A DNA stretch of 30,789 nucleotides from an uncultured Ruminococcus sp. (GTDB lineage: Bacteria > Bacillota > Clostridia > UBA1212 > UBA1255), in contig CACZOW010000065.1 in the NCBI GenBank assembly GCA_902782885.1, positions 1 to 30,789 on the forward strand, given 5' to 3'. The notes beneath the pieces are model-generated. The model saw only the letters and a program-made list of their open reading frames with translations, was not told where the DNA came from and did no database searches. The first letter of the stretch is position 1. The number at the start of each line of letters is the position of its first letter. A program made the position numbers and the translations under genes. This document shows, piece by piece, positions 15,921 to 24,607 of the stretch.

Positions 15921-16913
15921 ATGGAGTTTTTAAAGACCATCACTGAAAGAGCAAAATCCGATATCAAAACGATCGTGCTTCCCGAGAGCGAAGACATCCG
16001 TACCATCCGCGCGGCGGCAATGGTCCAGGAGCAGGGGATCGCAAAGCTGATCATTGTCGGCAATCCCGATAAAGTTAAAGAACTTGCCGGCGATCTGGAT
16101 ATCAGCGAAGCGCGCATCGTTGACCCCGCGACATACGCCCGCACCGAAGAATACGCCGAGGCGTTCTACGAACTGCGCAAAAAGAAGGGCATGACGATCG
16201 AAAAAGCCCGCGAAACTATGCAGGATTACGTGTATTTTGCCACTATGATGGTCAAAATGGGCGAGGCCGACGGCATGGTCTCCGGCGCCTGCCACTCCAC
16301 CGCCAACACCGTGCGTCCCGCGCTGCAGATCCTCAAGACCCGCCCCGGCACGTCAATGGTTTCATCCTTCTTCGTAATGTGCGTGCCCAACTGCGAGTAC
16401 GGATACGAGGGCACGTTCGTGTTCTCCGACTGCGGTCTTGTTGAGAACCCCGATGAGAACGGCCTGGCCGATATCGCCATCGAAGCTTCCAAATCCTTCC
16501 GGCAGCTCGTCGGCGCGGAGCCGGTGGTATCCATGATGTCTTATTCCACTTACGGCAGCGCGCACAGCGAACTGACCGAGAAAGTCGTAAACGCCACCGC
16601 TATCGCCAAGGAGAAAGCTCCCGAGCTCATGCTGGACGGCGAACTGCAGGCGGACGCTTCCATCGTGCCTTCCGTGGGCAAATCGAAAGCTCCCGGCAGC
16701 CCGGTGGCCGGACGCGCCAACGTGCTGGTATTCCCGGACCTTAACAGCGGCAACATCTGCTATAAACTCGTTCAGCGTCTCGCCAAAGCGGAAGCGTACG
16801 GCCCGGTGCTGCAGGGTATCGCCCGCCCGGTCAACGACCTGTCCCGCGGCTGCTCCGCCGAGGATATCGTGGGCGTTATCGCCATCACCGCCGTGCAGGC
16901 GCAGGCTGAGTGA
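15921..16913 (+). CDS. pta: phosphate acetyltransferase
   Basis: This 330-residue cytoplasmic enzyme converts acetyl-CoA and phosphate to acetyl phosphate and CoA, the first step of acetate formation. Family motifs are clear: ADGMVSGACHSTANTVRPAL (116-135), SYSTYGSA (207-214), ELQADASIVP (241-250), PDLNSGNICYK (272-282) and GPVLQGIARPVNDLSRGCS (294-312), with the conserved catalytic-region arginine R309. The length is that of the short form without the N-terminal DRTGG regulatory domain found in enterobacterial Pta. AAAGGAAA about 12 bp upstream serves as ribosome binding site. ackA starts 12 bp after the stop, and the two enzymes work in series. Confidence 0.97.
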   Translation: MEFLKTITERAKSDIKTIVLPESEDIRTIRAAAMVQEQGIAKLIIVGNPDKVKELAGDLDISEARIVDPATYARTEEYAEAFYELRKKKGMTIEKARETMQDYVYFATMMVKMGEADGMVSGACHSTANTVRPALQILKTRPGTSMVSSFFVMCVPNCEYGYEGTFVFSDCGLVENPDENGLADIAIEASKSFRQLVGAEPVVSMMSYSTYGSAHSELTEKVVNATAIAKEKAPELMLDGELQADASIVPSVGKSKAPGSPVAGRANVLVFPDLNSGNICYKLVQRLAKAEAYGPVLQGIARPVNDLSRGCSAEDIVGVIAITAVQAQAE

Positions 16914-16925
16914 GGAGGTCTCCCG

Positions 16926-18143
16926 ATGAAGATACTCGTTATCAACTGCGGCTCCAGCTCTCTTAAATATCAGCTCATCGATATGAGCGATGAATCCGTC
17001 ATCTGCAGCGGTATCTGCGACCGCATCGGCAATCCCGCCTCCAGCAGCATCAGCTACAAGGCCAAAGGCGAGAAGTGCAAGATCGAAGTGCCGTTCCCGA
17101 CACATACCGAAGCGTTCCTGAAGCTCGTGGAACTCATGACCACCGGCGACACCGCGGTGATCGCGGACAAGAGCGAGATCGATGCCATCGGCCACCGCAT
17201 AGTCCAGGGCGCCGAATTTTTCAAGCATTCGGAACTGGTCAACGAAGCGGTCATTCAAAAGATCGACGAGATCTCTCCGCTGGCGCCGGTGCACAACCCC
17301 GCCCACGTGCAGGGTCTCCGCTGCGCCGAGCAGATCTTCGGTGACGTGCCGAACGTCGTGGTTTTCGATACCACGTTCCATCAGACCATGCCGCCCAAGG
17401 CTTACATGTTCGGTATTCCGTACGAGTATTATGAGAAATACCACATCCGCCGCTACGGCGCGCACGGCACCAGCCACAAGTATGTCGCCGGCATTGCGTC
17501 CGAACTGATGGGCCGCAAAGACCTTAAGATCGTCACGTGCCACCTGGGCAACGGTTCCTCAATTTCCGCAGTCAAGAACGGCAAGTGCATTGACACCTCC
17601 ATGGGCCTCACGCCTCTGGGCGGTGTGACTATGGGCACCCGTACCGGCGACCTTGACCCCAGCGTAGTGTGCGAGATCAGCAAGATCACCGGTCTTGCGG
17701 GCAACGACCTCAGCAACTACCTCAACAAGCAGTGCGGCTTCCTCGGCATGACGAAAGGCTTCTCGTCCGATAAGCGCGATCTGGAGCTCGCGGTCGCGGA
17801 TCCCGACGATCCGCACAACGAACTCTCCACCATCGCCAGCGACGTGTACGATTACCAGATCAAAAAGTATATCGGCGCGTACGCGGCGGCAATGGGCGGC
17901 CTTGACTGCGTCGTATTCACCGGCGGTATCGGCGAGAACGACATCAACGTCCGCAAAGACGCCTGCGAAGATATGGAATTCCTGGGCATCAAGATCGATC
18001 TGGAAAAGAACAATCGCAAGGCCAGAGGAGAAATCCTCGACCTGTCCGTTCCCGGATCCCGCTGCAAAGTGTACGTCATTCCCACTAACGAGGAACTGGC
18101 GATCGCCCGCGAGACGCAGGAACTGGTCCTCGGCGGCAAATGA
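16926..18143 (+). CDS. ackA: acetate kinase
   Basis: This 405-residue enzyme transfers the phosphoryl group of acetyl phosphate to ADP, giving acetate and ATP. The acetokinase fold is evident from VINCGSSSLKYQL (5-17, N7 and S10), GHRIVQGAE (89-97, R91), FDTTFHQTMP (147-156, D148), RRYGAHGTSH (175-184, H180), CHLGNGSS (205-212), MGTRTGDLDP (236-245, R239) and FTGGIGEND (331-339). Length is normal. GAGGAGG at 16912-16918 precedes the ATG. It is co-transcribed with pta and supplies the energy-yielding step of the fermentation that the hydrogenase operon keeps in redox balance. Confidence 0.97.
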   Translation: MKILVINCGSSSLKYQLIDMSDESVICSGICDRIGNPASSSISYKAKGEKCKIEVPFPTHTEAFLKLVELMTTGDTAVIADKSEIDAIGHRIVQGAEFFKHSELVNEAVIQKIDEISPLAPVHNPAHVQGLRCAEQIFGDVPNVVVFDTTFHQTMPPKAYMFGIPYEYYEKYHIRRYGAHGTSHKYVAGIASELMGRKDLKIVTCHLGNGSSISAVKNGKCIDTSMGLTPLGGVTMGTRTGDLDPSVVCEISKITGLAGNDLSNYLNKQCGFLGMTKGFSSDKRDLELAVADPDDPHNELSTIASDVYDYQIKKYIGAYAAAMGGLDCVVFTGGIGENDINVRKDACEDMEFLGIKIDLEKNNRKARGEILDLSVPGSRCKVYVIPTNEELAIARETQELVLGGK

Positions 18144-18163
18144 TCTGCCGGTCCCGTCAGATC
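18142..18163 (+). other. hairpin at the 3' end of ackA
   Basis: GATCTG (18142-18147) pairs with CAGATC (18158-18163), with an inner CGG / CCG after one mismatch. The hairpin begins in the ackA stop codon. No T-run follows, so it is not a classical terminator; it could be an RNA processing or 3' stabilising element. Confidence 0.35.
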
Positions 18164-18186
18164 TGCGCGGCTGCAAAAAAATGTTG

Positions 18187-18215
18187 TTGACACGGAGCCG
18201 AACATACTGTATAAT
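18187..18215 (+). promoter_or_regulatory. consensus promoter of rpmF and downstream genes
   Basis: Perfect TTGACA (18187-18192) and perfect TATAAT (18210-18215) are separated by 17 bp and preceded by an A7 tract. A small inverted repeat, GTCT-GTGTA-AGAC (18222-18234), lies near the expected start of transcription. This is the best match to consensus in the window. Confidence 0.9.
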
Positions 18216-18267
18216 ATCTCGGTCTGTGTAAGACAAGGGCGTTTAGGCGCACAGGAGGTGTATACAA

Positions 18268-18450
18268 ATGATTTGTCCTAAGAGAAGATGGTCCAAAGCC
18301 AGAACGCGCTCCAGAAGAGCGAACTGGAAACTTGAGACTCCGAATATAGTGAGATGTCCGCATTGCCATGAGTTCAAGCTGCCCCATACCGTATGCGGAA
18401 ACTGCGGCTACTATAAGGGACGCGAAGTCGTTGCGATGGGCGAAGAATAA
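18268..18450 (+). CDS. rpmF: 50S ribosomal protein L32, zinc-ribbon form
   Basis: A 60-residue ribosomal protein. The N-terminal PKRRWSKARTRSRRANWK (4-21) is the typical L32 basic segment, and the zinc ribbon is CPHC (30-33) and CGNC (43-46). The family usually begins with a MAVPKRR-like sequence; here it is MICPKRR, a small oddity with an extra cysteine. GGAGGTG at 18253-18259 precedes the ATG. In many bacteria rpmF follows a DUF177 (YceD) gene, often next to ackA in Clostridia. Here ackA and rpmF are separated by only 124 bp filled by the promoter, so DUF177 is absent. Confidence 0.95.
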   Translation: MICPKRRWSKARTRSRRANWKLETPNIVRCPHCHEFKLPHTVCGNCGYYKGREVVAMGEE

Positions 18451-18468
18451 TACTGCTTTTTCTTCACT

Positions 18469-19803
18469 ATGAAAAAAGGGTTAATAAGTTACGTGGAACC
18501 CGGCAGTGCTGCCTACGATGGCGGCATATTGCCGGGTGATCGTTTATTGTCCGTTAACGGCCGGAAGATCAAAGATATATTCGATTACCGCTTTTACACG
18601 TCGGAGGAGAACGTTTCGCTCGAGCTGGAAGACGCGGACGGGGAGGAATATATCGTTGACATCGAGAAGGATCCGGACGAAGACCTGGGCATTAGCTTTG
18701 CTGAGCCGCTGATCGACGCGGACCGGGGCTGCTGCAATAACTGCGTTTTCTGCTTTATTGACCAGATGCCGCCCGGAATGCGCGAGACCTTGTATTTCAA
18801 GGACGACGATACGCGGCTGTCGTTTCTGACGGGCAATTATGTGACCCTTACCAATATCGGCTACGCCGAGCTTGACCGGCTGGTCAAATACCGGCTGTCG
18901 CCGATCAACGTATCCGTACATACCACCAATCCCGAACTGCGCTGCCGTATGCTGCGGCACAAGGGCGCGGGGGACATCCTGAAAAAGCTGGACGTGCTGC
19001 GAAAGGGCTGTATTACCGTCAACGCGCAGATCGTGCTTTGCCCCGGCATCAACGACGGCGCCGAACTTGAACGCACGCTGGATGATCTGCTGTCATTTTC
19101 GGAGTGCGTTGCCAGCGTTTCCGTCGTGCCGGTAGGTCTTACGAGATACCGCGAAGGGCTCCCTGAACTGAGATTGCCCACGCGCGAGGATGCGCTCGCC
19201 GTGCTGGACACCGTAGCCCGCTTCCAGCAGAAAGCGCTCGTCAAAGCGGGCACGCGCTTCGTTTACGCCGCGGACGAATTTTATATCTACGCGGGCCGTG
19301 AACTGCCGGAATATGAGGAATACGAAGAGTTCCCGCAGCTGGAAAACGGCGTGGGAATGCTGAGACTGCTGGATTTTCAGGTATGCGAGTACTTGCGTTC
19401 CGACGGCCGGCGGCTCCGCAAAAAGCTGGGCGAAGGTTTTAAGCGGGATGTGGACGCGGCTACCGGCGTCGCGGCTTATGACTTTATAGAAAAACTTTGC
19501 CGCTACGTCGAGCGGGAGTTTCCGGGGCTGAACGTCCGGGTACACCGCATCGTCAACGATTTCTTCGGTCACTCGGTGACCGTGTCGGGATTGATCACCG
19601 GCGGCGATCTGGTGGCGCAGTTAGAGGGCAAAATGCTCTCCCGCGAACTGCTGATAACTGAGAACATGCTGCGCAGCGGCGAGACCGTGTTCCTGGATGA
19701 CGTGACGATGGAACAGGCCGCGGAACGGCTGAACATTAATATCACGCCTGTGCCGGACAGCGGCGCGGCGTTCGTAAAAGCACTTTTGGGAGTAACGAAA
19801 TGA
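18469..19803 (+). CDS. DUF512 family protein: PDZ plus radical-SAM-like Fe-S domain
   Basis: A 444-residue cytoplasmic protein of the clostridial DUF512 family. A PDZ-like domain fills residues 1-65 (EPGSAAYDGGILPGDRLLSV, 10-29). The radical-SAM-like core begins at about 85 with GCCNNCVFCFIDQMP (87-101), giving a C88-x3-C92-x2-C95 cluster motif. The DUF512 C-terminal region follows from about 230. The reaction is unknown. No ribosome binding site is visible before the ATG, and the stop of rpmF is 18 bp upstream; the start matches the usual family N-terminus. Its stop overlaps the start of der by ATGA. The DUF512-der-plsY order is common in Clostridia, which suggests, but does not prove, a role near ribosome biogenesis. 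Confidence 0.88.
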   Translation: MKKGLISYVEPGSAAYDGGILPGDRLLSVNGRKIKDIFDYRFYTSEENVSLELEDADGEEYIVDIEKDPDEDLGISFAEPLIDADRGCCNNCVFCFIDQMPPGMRETLYFKDDDTRLSFLTGNYVTLTNIGYAELDRLVKYRLSPINVSVHTTNPELRCRMLRHKGAGDILKKLDVLRKGCITVNAQIVLCPGINDGAELERTLDDLLSFSECVASVSVVPVGLTRYREGLPELRLPTREDALAVLDTVARFQQKALVKAGTRFVYAADEFYIYAGRELPEYEEYEEFPQLENGVGMLRLLDFQVCEYLRSDGRRLRKKLGEGFKRDVDAATGVAAYDFIEKLCRYVEREFPGLNVRVHRIVNDFFGHSVTVSGLITGGDLVAQLEGKMLSRELLITENMLRSGETVFLDDVTMEQAAERLNINITPVPDSGAAFVKALLGVTK

Positions 19804-21134
19804 GCAAACTGCCAGTGGTCGCCGTGATCGGACGGCCGAACGTAGGAAAATCGTCATTCTTCAATTTCGTCACCGGACGACGTATCTCCATCGTGGAAGA
19901 CACGCCCGGGGTGACGCGCGACCGCATTTACGAAAAAGTAGAGTGGCGGGGCAGATATTTTACATTGATCGATACCGGCGGCCTTGAAGTAGGGTCGGAC
20001 GACCCCATCACCGTGCAGATGCGGCGGCAGGCGGAAGTCGCGGCTGAACTCGCGGACGTGATACTGTTCATGGTTGACGGACAACAGGGCCTCACCGCCG
20101 GCGATCATGAGATCGCAACGCTGCTCCGGCGCGTGCAGAAACCCGTGCTGGTGGCAGTCAACAAAGTTGATTCGGTCGGCGACGTTCCCCCCGAAGTATA
20201 CGAGTTTTACAATATGGGATCGGGTGAGTTATATCCGATATCTTCCGCGCACGGCCTCGGCATCGGAGAGATCCTGGACGCGATATTCGAAGTACTTCCC
20301 GAGCCCGGGGATGCGGACGCGGACGAAGACTGCGTGAACGTGGCTATTGTAGGCAAACCCAACGCGGGCAAATCTTCGCTGGTCAATAAGATCCTGGGCG
20401 AGCAGCGCGTGATCGTCAGCGACGTGCCGGGCACGACGCGGGACGCGATTGACACATATACGGAAGTAAACGGGCAGAAATACTGCATTATTGACACCGC
20501 GGGCCTGCGCAAACGCGGCCGCATCTCGGACAACATCGAAAGATACAGCACGATGCGTAGCCTGGGCGCCGTTGACCGGTCACAGGTCGTGGTGCTGATG
20601 ATTGACGCCGTTGACGGCGTGACTGAGCAGGACACCAAGATCGCCGGCTACGCGCTCGAGCAGGGCAAGGCGATGATCATTGCCGTCAATAAATGGGACC
20701 TCGTGGAAAAAGACACGAATACCATGGAGAAATACCGCCAGGAAGTGCTGAATAAATTCAATTTCATCATGTTCGCGCCCGTGGTGTTCTTCTCCGCGCT
20801 CACCGGTTCGAGAGTGAACAAACTTTTCGATACGATCATCAAAGTCCGCGACGCCGCGGCCCGCAGGATTTCCACCGGTATGCTCAACGATTGTCTGGCG
20901 GAAGCCATGATCACCCAGCAGCCGCCCTCCGACAAAGGCAAGCGCCTGAAGCTTTACTACATGACCCAGATCGGCGTCGAACCGCCCACTTTCGTGATAA
21001 AATGCAACTCAAAGGCGCTGTTCCACTTCTCATATCTCCGCTACCTGGAAAATCAGCTGCGCAAAAAATTTGACTTTACAGGAACGCCGATTAGGTTTAA
21101 AATTAGGGAGAAGGATGAGGAAAGCGGGGATTAA
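19800..21134 (+). CDS. der: ribosome assembly GTPase Der (EngA), two tandem G domains
   Basis: This 444-residue GTPase is needed for maturation of the 50S subunit. The first G domain has GRPNVGKS (11-18), DTGG (58-61), NKVD (121-124) and SSA (148-150). The second has GKPNAGKS (185-192), DTAG (232-235) and NKWD (297-300). The C-terminal KH-like domain occupies about 355-440. The double G domain is unique to the Der family and the length is normal. Translation is coupled to the DUF512 gene by a 4-bp overlap, and plsY follows after 3 bp. Confidence 0.97.
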   Translation: MSKLPVVAVIGRPNVGKSSFFNFVTGRRISIVEDTPGVTRDRIYEKVEWRGRYFTLIDTGGLEVGSDDPITVQMRRQAEVAAELADVILFMVDGQQGLTAGDHEIATLLRRVQKPVLVAVNKVDSVGDVPPEVYEFYNMGSGELYPISSAHGLGIGEILDAIFEVLPEPGDADADEDCVNVAIVGKPNAGKSSLVNKILGEQRVIVSDVPGTTRDAIDTYTEVNGQKYCIIDTAGLRKRGRISDNIERYSTMRSLGAVDRSQVVVLMIDAVDGVTEQDTKIAGYALEQGKAMIIAVNKWDLVEKDTNTMEKYRQEVLNKFNFIMFAPVVFFSALTGSRVNKLFDTIIKVRDAAARRISTGMLNDCLAEAMITQQPPSDKGKRLKLYYMTQIGVEPPTFVIKCNSKALFHFSYLRYLENQLRKKFDFTGTPIRFKIREKDEESGD

Positions 21135-21137
21135 GCC

Positions 21138-21818
21138 ATGGATTGGCTGATAATATGTCTTGCGGCCGGTATAGGCTACCTGCTCGGGAGTCTGAACGGC
21201 GCCGTAATTATTTCCAGAGGAATTTACAGATCAGATATTCGCGAACACGGCAGCGGCAACGCGGGCACCACCAATATGCTCCGCACCTTCGGCAAGGGCA
21301 GTGCGCTGCTTACGCTGGTGTTCGATTTCGTCAAAGGAATTCTCGCGTGCGTGCTGGCGGGGCTGCTGGTCAAATACTGTTCCGGACGCTTCAGCTATTT
21401 TGACGGCGTATGCACCGGCGGTCTGTTTGCGGTCTTCGGCCACAACTGGCCCGTATATTTCGGTTTCAAAGGCGGCAAAGGCGTATTGACCGGCTTTGCG
21501 GTCATGCTGATGATATCGCCGTACGCGGCGCTGTGCGCACTGGGCGTGTTTATCGTTATCGTCGCCGTCACCCGTTACGTTTCGCTGGGATCGATCCTGG
21601 CCGCGTTCTCGCTGCCGCTGTTCGTGCTGATGTTCCGGCTTTTAGAGCATAAGACCGCGTTTTCATATTCAGTGGCAGTAAGCATTATTTTCGCGGTTCT
21701 GATAATAGTCCGTCACCGTGCCAACATCGGACGGCTGATTAAGGGCAGTGAGTCCAAGCTCAGTTTCAAATCAGGCCCAAAAAGTGATCAGACTGAGGAG
21801 CAGGGGAAAAAGCCATGA
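21138..21818 (+). CDS. plsY: glycerol-3-phosphate acyltransferase PlsY
   Basis: A 226-residue integral membrane enzyme that acylates glycerol-3-phosphate with acyl phosphate, the first step of phospholipid synthesis. The three family motifs are visible: GSGNAGTTNMLR (38-49), GHNWPVYFGFKGGKG (101-115) and RHRANIGRLIKGSE (192-205). Hydrophobic segments at about 3-25, 55-80, 90-103, 116-145 and 150-190 fit the five-TM or seven-TM PlsY topology. A polar tail rich in Lys and Ser follows. It starts 3 bp after der and overlaps aroF by ATGA. PlsX, its acyl-phosphate supplier, is not in the window. Confidence 0.96.
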   Translation: MDWLIICLAAGIGYLLGSLNGAVIISRGIYRSDIREHGSGNAGTTNMLRTFGKGSALLTLVFDFVKGILACVLAGLLVKYCSGRFSYFDGVCTGGLFAVFGHNWPVYFGFKGGKGVLTGFAVMLMISPYAALCALGVFIVIVAVTRYVSLGSILAAFSLPLFVLMFRLLEHKTAFSYSVAVSIIFAVLIIVRHRANIGRLIKGSESKLSFKSGPKSDQTEEQGKKP

Positions 21819-22828
21819 TTATAATGATCAGAAAAGGCGCCGAACCGGAAAAGATCGAAGCGCTTAAACAATGGCTCTCCAGATATGACGTAAGCGTTGA
21901 CTCCGCGACCATTTGGGGCAGCGTCGTGATCAGGCTCGAAGGCGACCTGTCAAAAGTTGACACTTCACTTATCAAGCGGTTCGATTGCGTGGCGATGGTC
22001 ACCAGCACGGAGGAGCCGTATAAATACGCGTCCCGCCGGAACTATCCTGACAATACCGTCATACACGTTGGAAACCGCGTGATCGGCGACAATAATTTTA
22101 CCGTTATCGCGGGACCCTGCTCCGTGGAATCTCCGGAGCAGATCTGCGAAGTCGCCATGGCGGTAAAAACCAGCGGCGCGTCTATCCTGCGCGGCGGCGC
22201 GTTCAAACCGCGTACGTCGCCCTACGCGTTTCAGGGGCTAAAGAGCCGCGGGATCGAGATGCTGCTGGAAGCCAAGAAACTGACCGGCATGCCTATCGTG
22301 TCGGAGATCGTGGATATCTCCGCATTGCCGTTTTTTGAGAATGTAGATATCATACAGGTGGGCGCACGCAATATGCAGAATTTTGAGCTGCTCAAGGAGC
22401 TCGGTCAGATACGCAAGCCCATCCTGCTTAAACGCGGCCCCGCCAACACTATCCAGGAATTTCTGCTGAGCGCGGAATACATACTGGCCGGAGGCAACAA
22501 AGACGTTATCCTCTGCGAACGCGGCGTCCGAACGTTTGAAACGATGACGCGCAATACTCTCGATATTTCTGCGATACCGCTGTTAAAGAGATTGACGCAT
22601 CTGCCGGTTTTTGCCGATCCCAGCCACGCCAGCGGGATCTCCGACGTCGTGCCGGATATTGCCCTTGCGTGTGCGGCGGCGGGTGCCGACGGTGTCATGA
22701 TCGAAGTCCACAACGACCCGGTCAACGCGTTTTCCGACGGTGCGCAATCCATTACGCCGGAGAGTTTTGCGGCAATTATGCCTAAATTGTCCGCTATATG
22801 CGGCATCCTGGGCAAATCCCTCGGCTGA
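21815..22828 (+). CDS. aroF: DAHP synthase, type I beta, with N-terminal regulatory domain
   Basis: This 337-residue enzyme condenses phosphoenolpyruvate and erythrose-4-phosphate to DAHP, the first step of the shikimate pathway. Residues 1-70 form the ferredoxin-like regulatory domain seen in Thermotoga-type enzymes, expected to confer feedback inhibition by aromatic amino acids. The catalytic barrel has VIAGPCSVES (97-106, metal ligand C102), RGGAFKPRTSPYAFQG (126-141, R126 and K131), LLKRG (204-208), ADPSHASG (267-274, H271) and EVHNDP (297-302, E297 and D301). It has no chorismate mutase domain. The ATG overlaps the plsY stop by 4 bp, so an aromatic pathway gene is coupled to a lipid gene, probably for operon economy alone. 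Confidence 0.95.
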   Translation: MIIMIRKGAEPEKIEALKQWLSRYDVSVDSATIWGSVVIRLEGDLSKVDTSLIKRFDCVAMVTSTEEPYKYASRRNYPDNTVIHVGNRVIGDNNFTVIAGPCSVESPEQICEVAMAVKTSGASILRGGAFKPRTSPYAFQGLKSRGIEMLLEAKKLTGMPIVSEIVDISALPFFENVDIIQVGARNMQNFELLKELGQIRKPILLKRGPANTIQEFLLSAEYILAGGNKDVILCERGVRTFETMTRNTLDISAIPLLKRLTHLPVFADPSHASGISDVVPDIALACAAAGADGVMIEVHNDPVNAFSDGAQSITPESFAAIMPKLSAICGILGKSLG

Positions 22829-22862
22829 GTCCGTTTTACGATCCTACCTTATAACGCATATA

Positions 22863-22902
22863 AAAACGGGACCTCCAAAATTACTTTCCGAGGTCCCGTT
22901 TT
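22863..22902. terminator. bidirectional intrinsic terminator between aroF and mgtE
   Basis: AAAACGGGACCTC (22863-22875) is perfectly complementary to GAGGTCCCGTTTT (22890-22902), 13 pairs with a 14-nt loop. T-rich ends on both strands let it stop transcription from aroF (plus) and mgtE (minus). Confidence 0.92.
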
Positions 22903-22946
22903 GCGATTTTTGATCTGATACGTATCTGATATTGATGCTTATTGCG

Positions 22947-24350
22947 CTATATGCCCAGCAGCCACTTCGCGACGCTGAAGTAGATCAGCAGCGATACGGC
23001 GTCAACGATGGTGGTGATGAACGGGCTCGCCATTACCGCCGGGTCAAATCCGATCTTCTTTGCGAACAGCGGCAGCGTGCAGCCGATGAACTTCGCGATG
23101 ATGATGGTGAAGCACATGGTGATGCAGACGACCAGCGCGACCGTGATCGACACATGCTCGTGCAGCAGCAGGTTGTTGATCAGAAGGATCTTCAGGAACG
23201 TTGCCACCGCCAGCGAAATGCCGCACAGAATAGATACGCGGGATTCCTTCCAGATGACCTTGATGATGTCTCCGAATTCGATCTCGCCCAGCGAAATACC
23301 GCGGATGATCGTAACGGAGGCCTGGCTGCCGGAGTTGCCGCCGGTGTCCATCAGCATGGGAATGAACGCGGTCAGAACTACCTGCGCCTGCAGCGCGTTC
23401 TCGAAACCGGAAATTATCATTCCGGTGAATGTGGCCGATACCATCATCAGCAGCAGCCAGGGGATACGGCTCTTCCAGATATTGAACACGGAAGTCTTGA
23501 GGTACGGCTTCTCCATAGGCGTGATAGCGGCCATTTTTGCGAAGTCTTCTTCCGCCTCTTCCTGGATGACGTCGATGGCGTCATCGACCGTTACGATACC
23601 CACGAGCCGGTGTTCGCGGTCGACGACGGGCACCGCCAGCAGGTCGTATTTCTCGATCAGTTTCGAAACGTCTTCTTTGTCCGAATCGGTGGTGGTGTAG
23701 ATGACGTTCTCATCCATTATGTCCGAGATCACCGCGTCCTGTGGGGAGGTGAGCAGCGTCATAACGGTGACCAGACCCAGCAGTTTGCGGTTGCGGTCGA
23801 TCACGTAACACGTGTATATCGTTTCTTTGTTAAGACCCGTCTCGCGGATCTTGTCGAACGCTTCCTTCACCGTCATGCTTTCGGTAAGGTCGACAAATTC
23901 GATCGTCATTATGCTGCCCGCGCTGTCTTCGGGATAGTGCATAATGTCGTTGATCTTGGCGCGGCGTTCGGGGGAGATGCTGCGCAGGATACGGCGGACA
24001 ACATTTGCGGGCATTTCTTCGATGATATCGATAGTATCGTCAACGAACACGTCGCTCATGACCCGCTCCAGTTCTTCGTCGGAAAACGCGCGGATCAGCA
24101 CTTCCTGCTGATCGCTGTCCATTTCCACGAAGGTGTCCGCGGCCAGTTCTTTGGGGAGTATCCTGAAAATGAGAGGCACGTTTTCAATAGGTACCTCTTC
24201 GAGCATCATTGCAATGTCTGCCGGTTCCAGATCTTCCAGCAGTTCTTTTAGTTTGGAGTAATCCTTTTTTTCGATCAATTCGTAAGCGTGCTCGATCTTT
24301 TCTTCCAGCATGTCTTCGGCTTCGTTTACGAATTCATTATCCTCCTGCAT
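22947..24350 (-). CDS. mgtE: magnesium transporter MgtE
   Basis: A 467-residue Mg2+ channel/transporter. The N-domain is a superhelical region (about 20-145), two CBS domains cover about 147-265, and the connecting helix leads to five TM segments at about 296-315, 322-340, 372-393, 402-427 and 440-462. Family motifs include MDTGGNSGSQASVTIIRG (334-351) and FDPAVMASPFITTIVDAV (435-452), which line the ion pathway. In this family the N and CBS domains bind cytoplasmic Mg2+ and close the pore. I chose the ATG at 24350, preceded by AAGGAAGGAAGAG; an ATG at 24413 in the same frame lacks such a site and adds a poorly conserved segment. The long leader with a strong promoter suggests regulation at the RNA level. 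Confidence 0.95.
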   Translation of the reverse strand: MQEDNEFVNEAEDMLEEKIEHAYELIEKKDYSKLKELLEDLEPADIAMMLEEVPIENVPLIFRILPKELAADTFVEMDSDQQEVLIRAFSDEELERVMSDVFVDDTIDIIEEMPANVVRRILRSISPERRAKINDIMHYPEDSAGSIMTIEFVDLTESMTVKEAFDKIRETGLNKETIYTCYVIDRNRKLLGLVTVMTLLTSPQDAVISDIMDENVIYTTTDSDKEDVSKLIEKYDLLAVPVVDREHRLVGIVTVDDAIDVIQEEAEEDFAKMAAITPMEKPYLKTSVFNIWKSRIPWLLLMMVSATFTGMIISGFENALQAQVVLTAFIPMLMDTGGNSGSQASVTIIRGISLGEIEFGDIIKVIWKESRVSILCGISLAVATFLKILLINNLLLHEHVSITVALVVCITMCFTIIIAKFIGCTLPLFAKKIGFDPAVMASPFITTIVDAVSLLIYFSVAKWLLGI

Positions 24351-24600
24351 AGGCTCTTCCTTCCTTTCGTTCCGGGCTTGCCGGTGATTAAGTAAAGGGG
24401 GCAGACTGTGCATACGGACCCTGTGATTATGTTTCAGATCGCGGGAAAATGTTCAGAAAGATTTCGCAAAGTGAAACAAATCTGAGCATGGGTGATAAGC
24501 GGTGTCGTTGTCAACACTACTTCGCCCGGGTACCGCACTACTACCTCCGGTATCCATTTGTTTCACCTCACGATATAATTGGATTTCACGGATTGACCGC
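24351..24600 (-). ncRNA. structured mgtE leader RNA, candidate riboswitch of unassigned class
   Basis: The minus-strand leader is about 250 nt from the predicted start near 24600. P1: 24556-24566 pairs perfectly with 24471-24481 (11 bp, GTGAAACAAAT / ATTTGTTTCAC). Directly inside P1, P2 pairs 24548-24552 with 24531-24535 plus two flanking G-C pairs and a 12-nt loop. P3 pairs 24512-24522 with 24497-24507 (11 positions, one mismatch, ACAA tetraloop). An alternative stem, AGATTT / AAATCT (24478-24483 with 24459-24464), competes with P1 and could form a switch. I did not find the conserved M-box core (GUUAGGUGAGGC) expected for known mgtE Mg2+ riboswitches. No U-tract terminator is visible, so control could be translational. 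Confidence 0.55.
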
Positions 24601-24607
24601 TTTCAGA

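Noticed and set aside
18142..18180. Intrinsic terminator after ackA
   Set aside because: The hairpin is present but is followed by GCGCGGCTGC and an A-run, not a T-run, on the plus strand.
22932..24251. Plus-strand open frame of 439 codons opposite mgtE
   Set aside because: Its product is a His/Asp/Arg-rich string without motif, while the minus strand encodes an intact MgtE.
24351..24600. Assignment of the mgtE leader to the M-box riboswitch
   Set aside because: The conserved M-box core was not found by eye; a covariance search could still reveal a divergent member.
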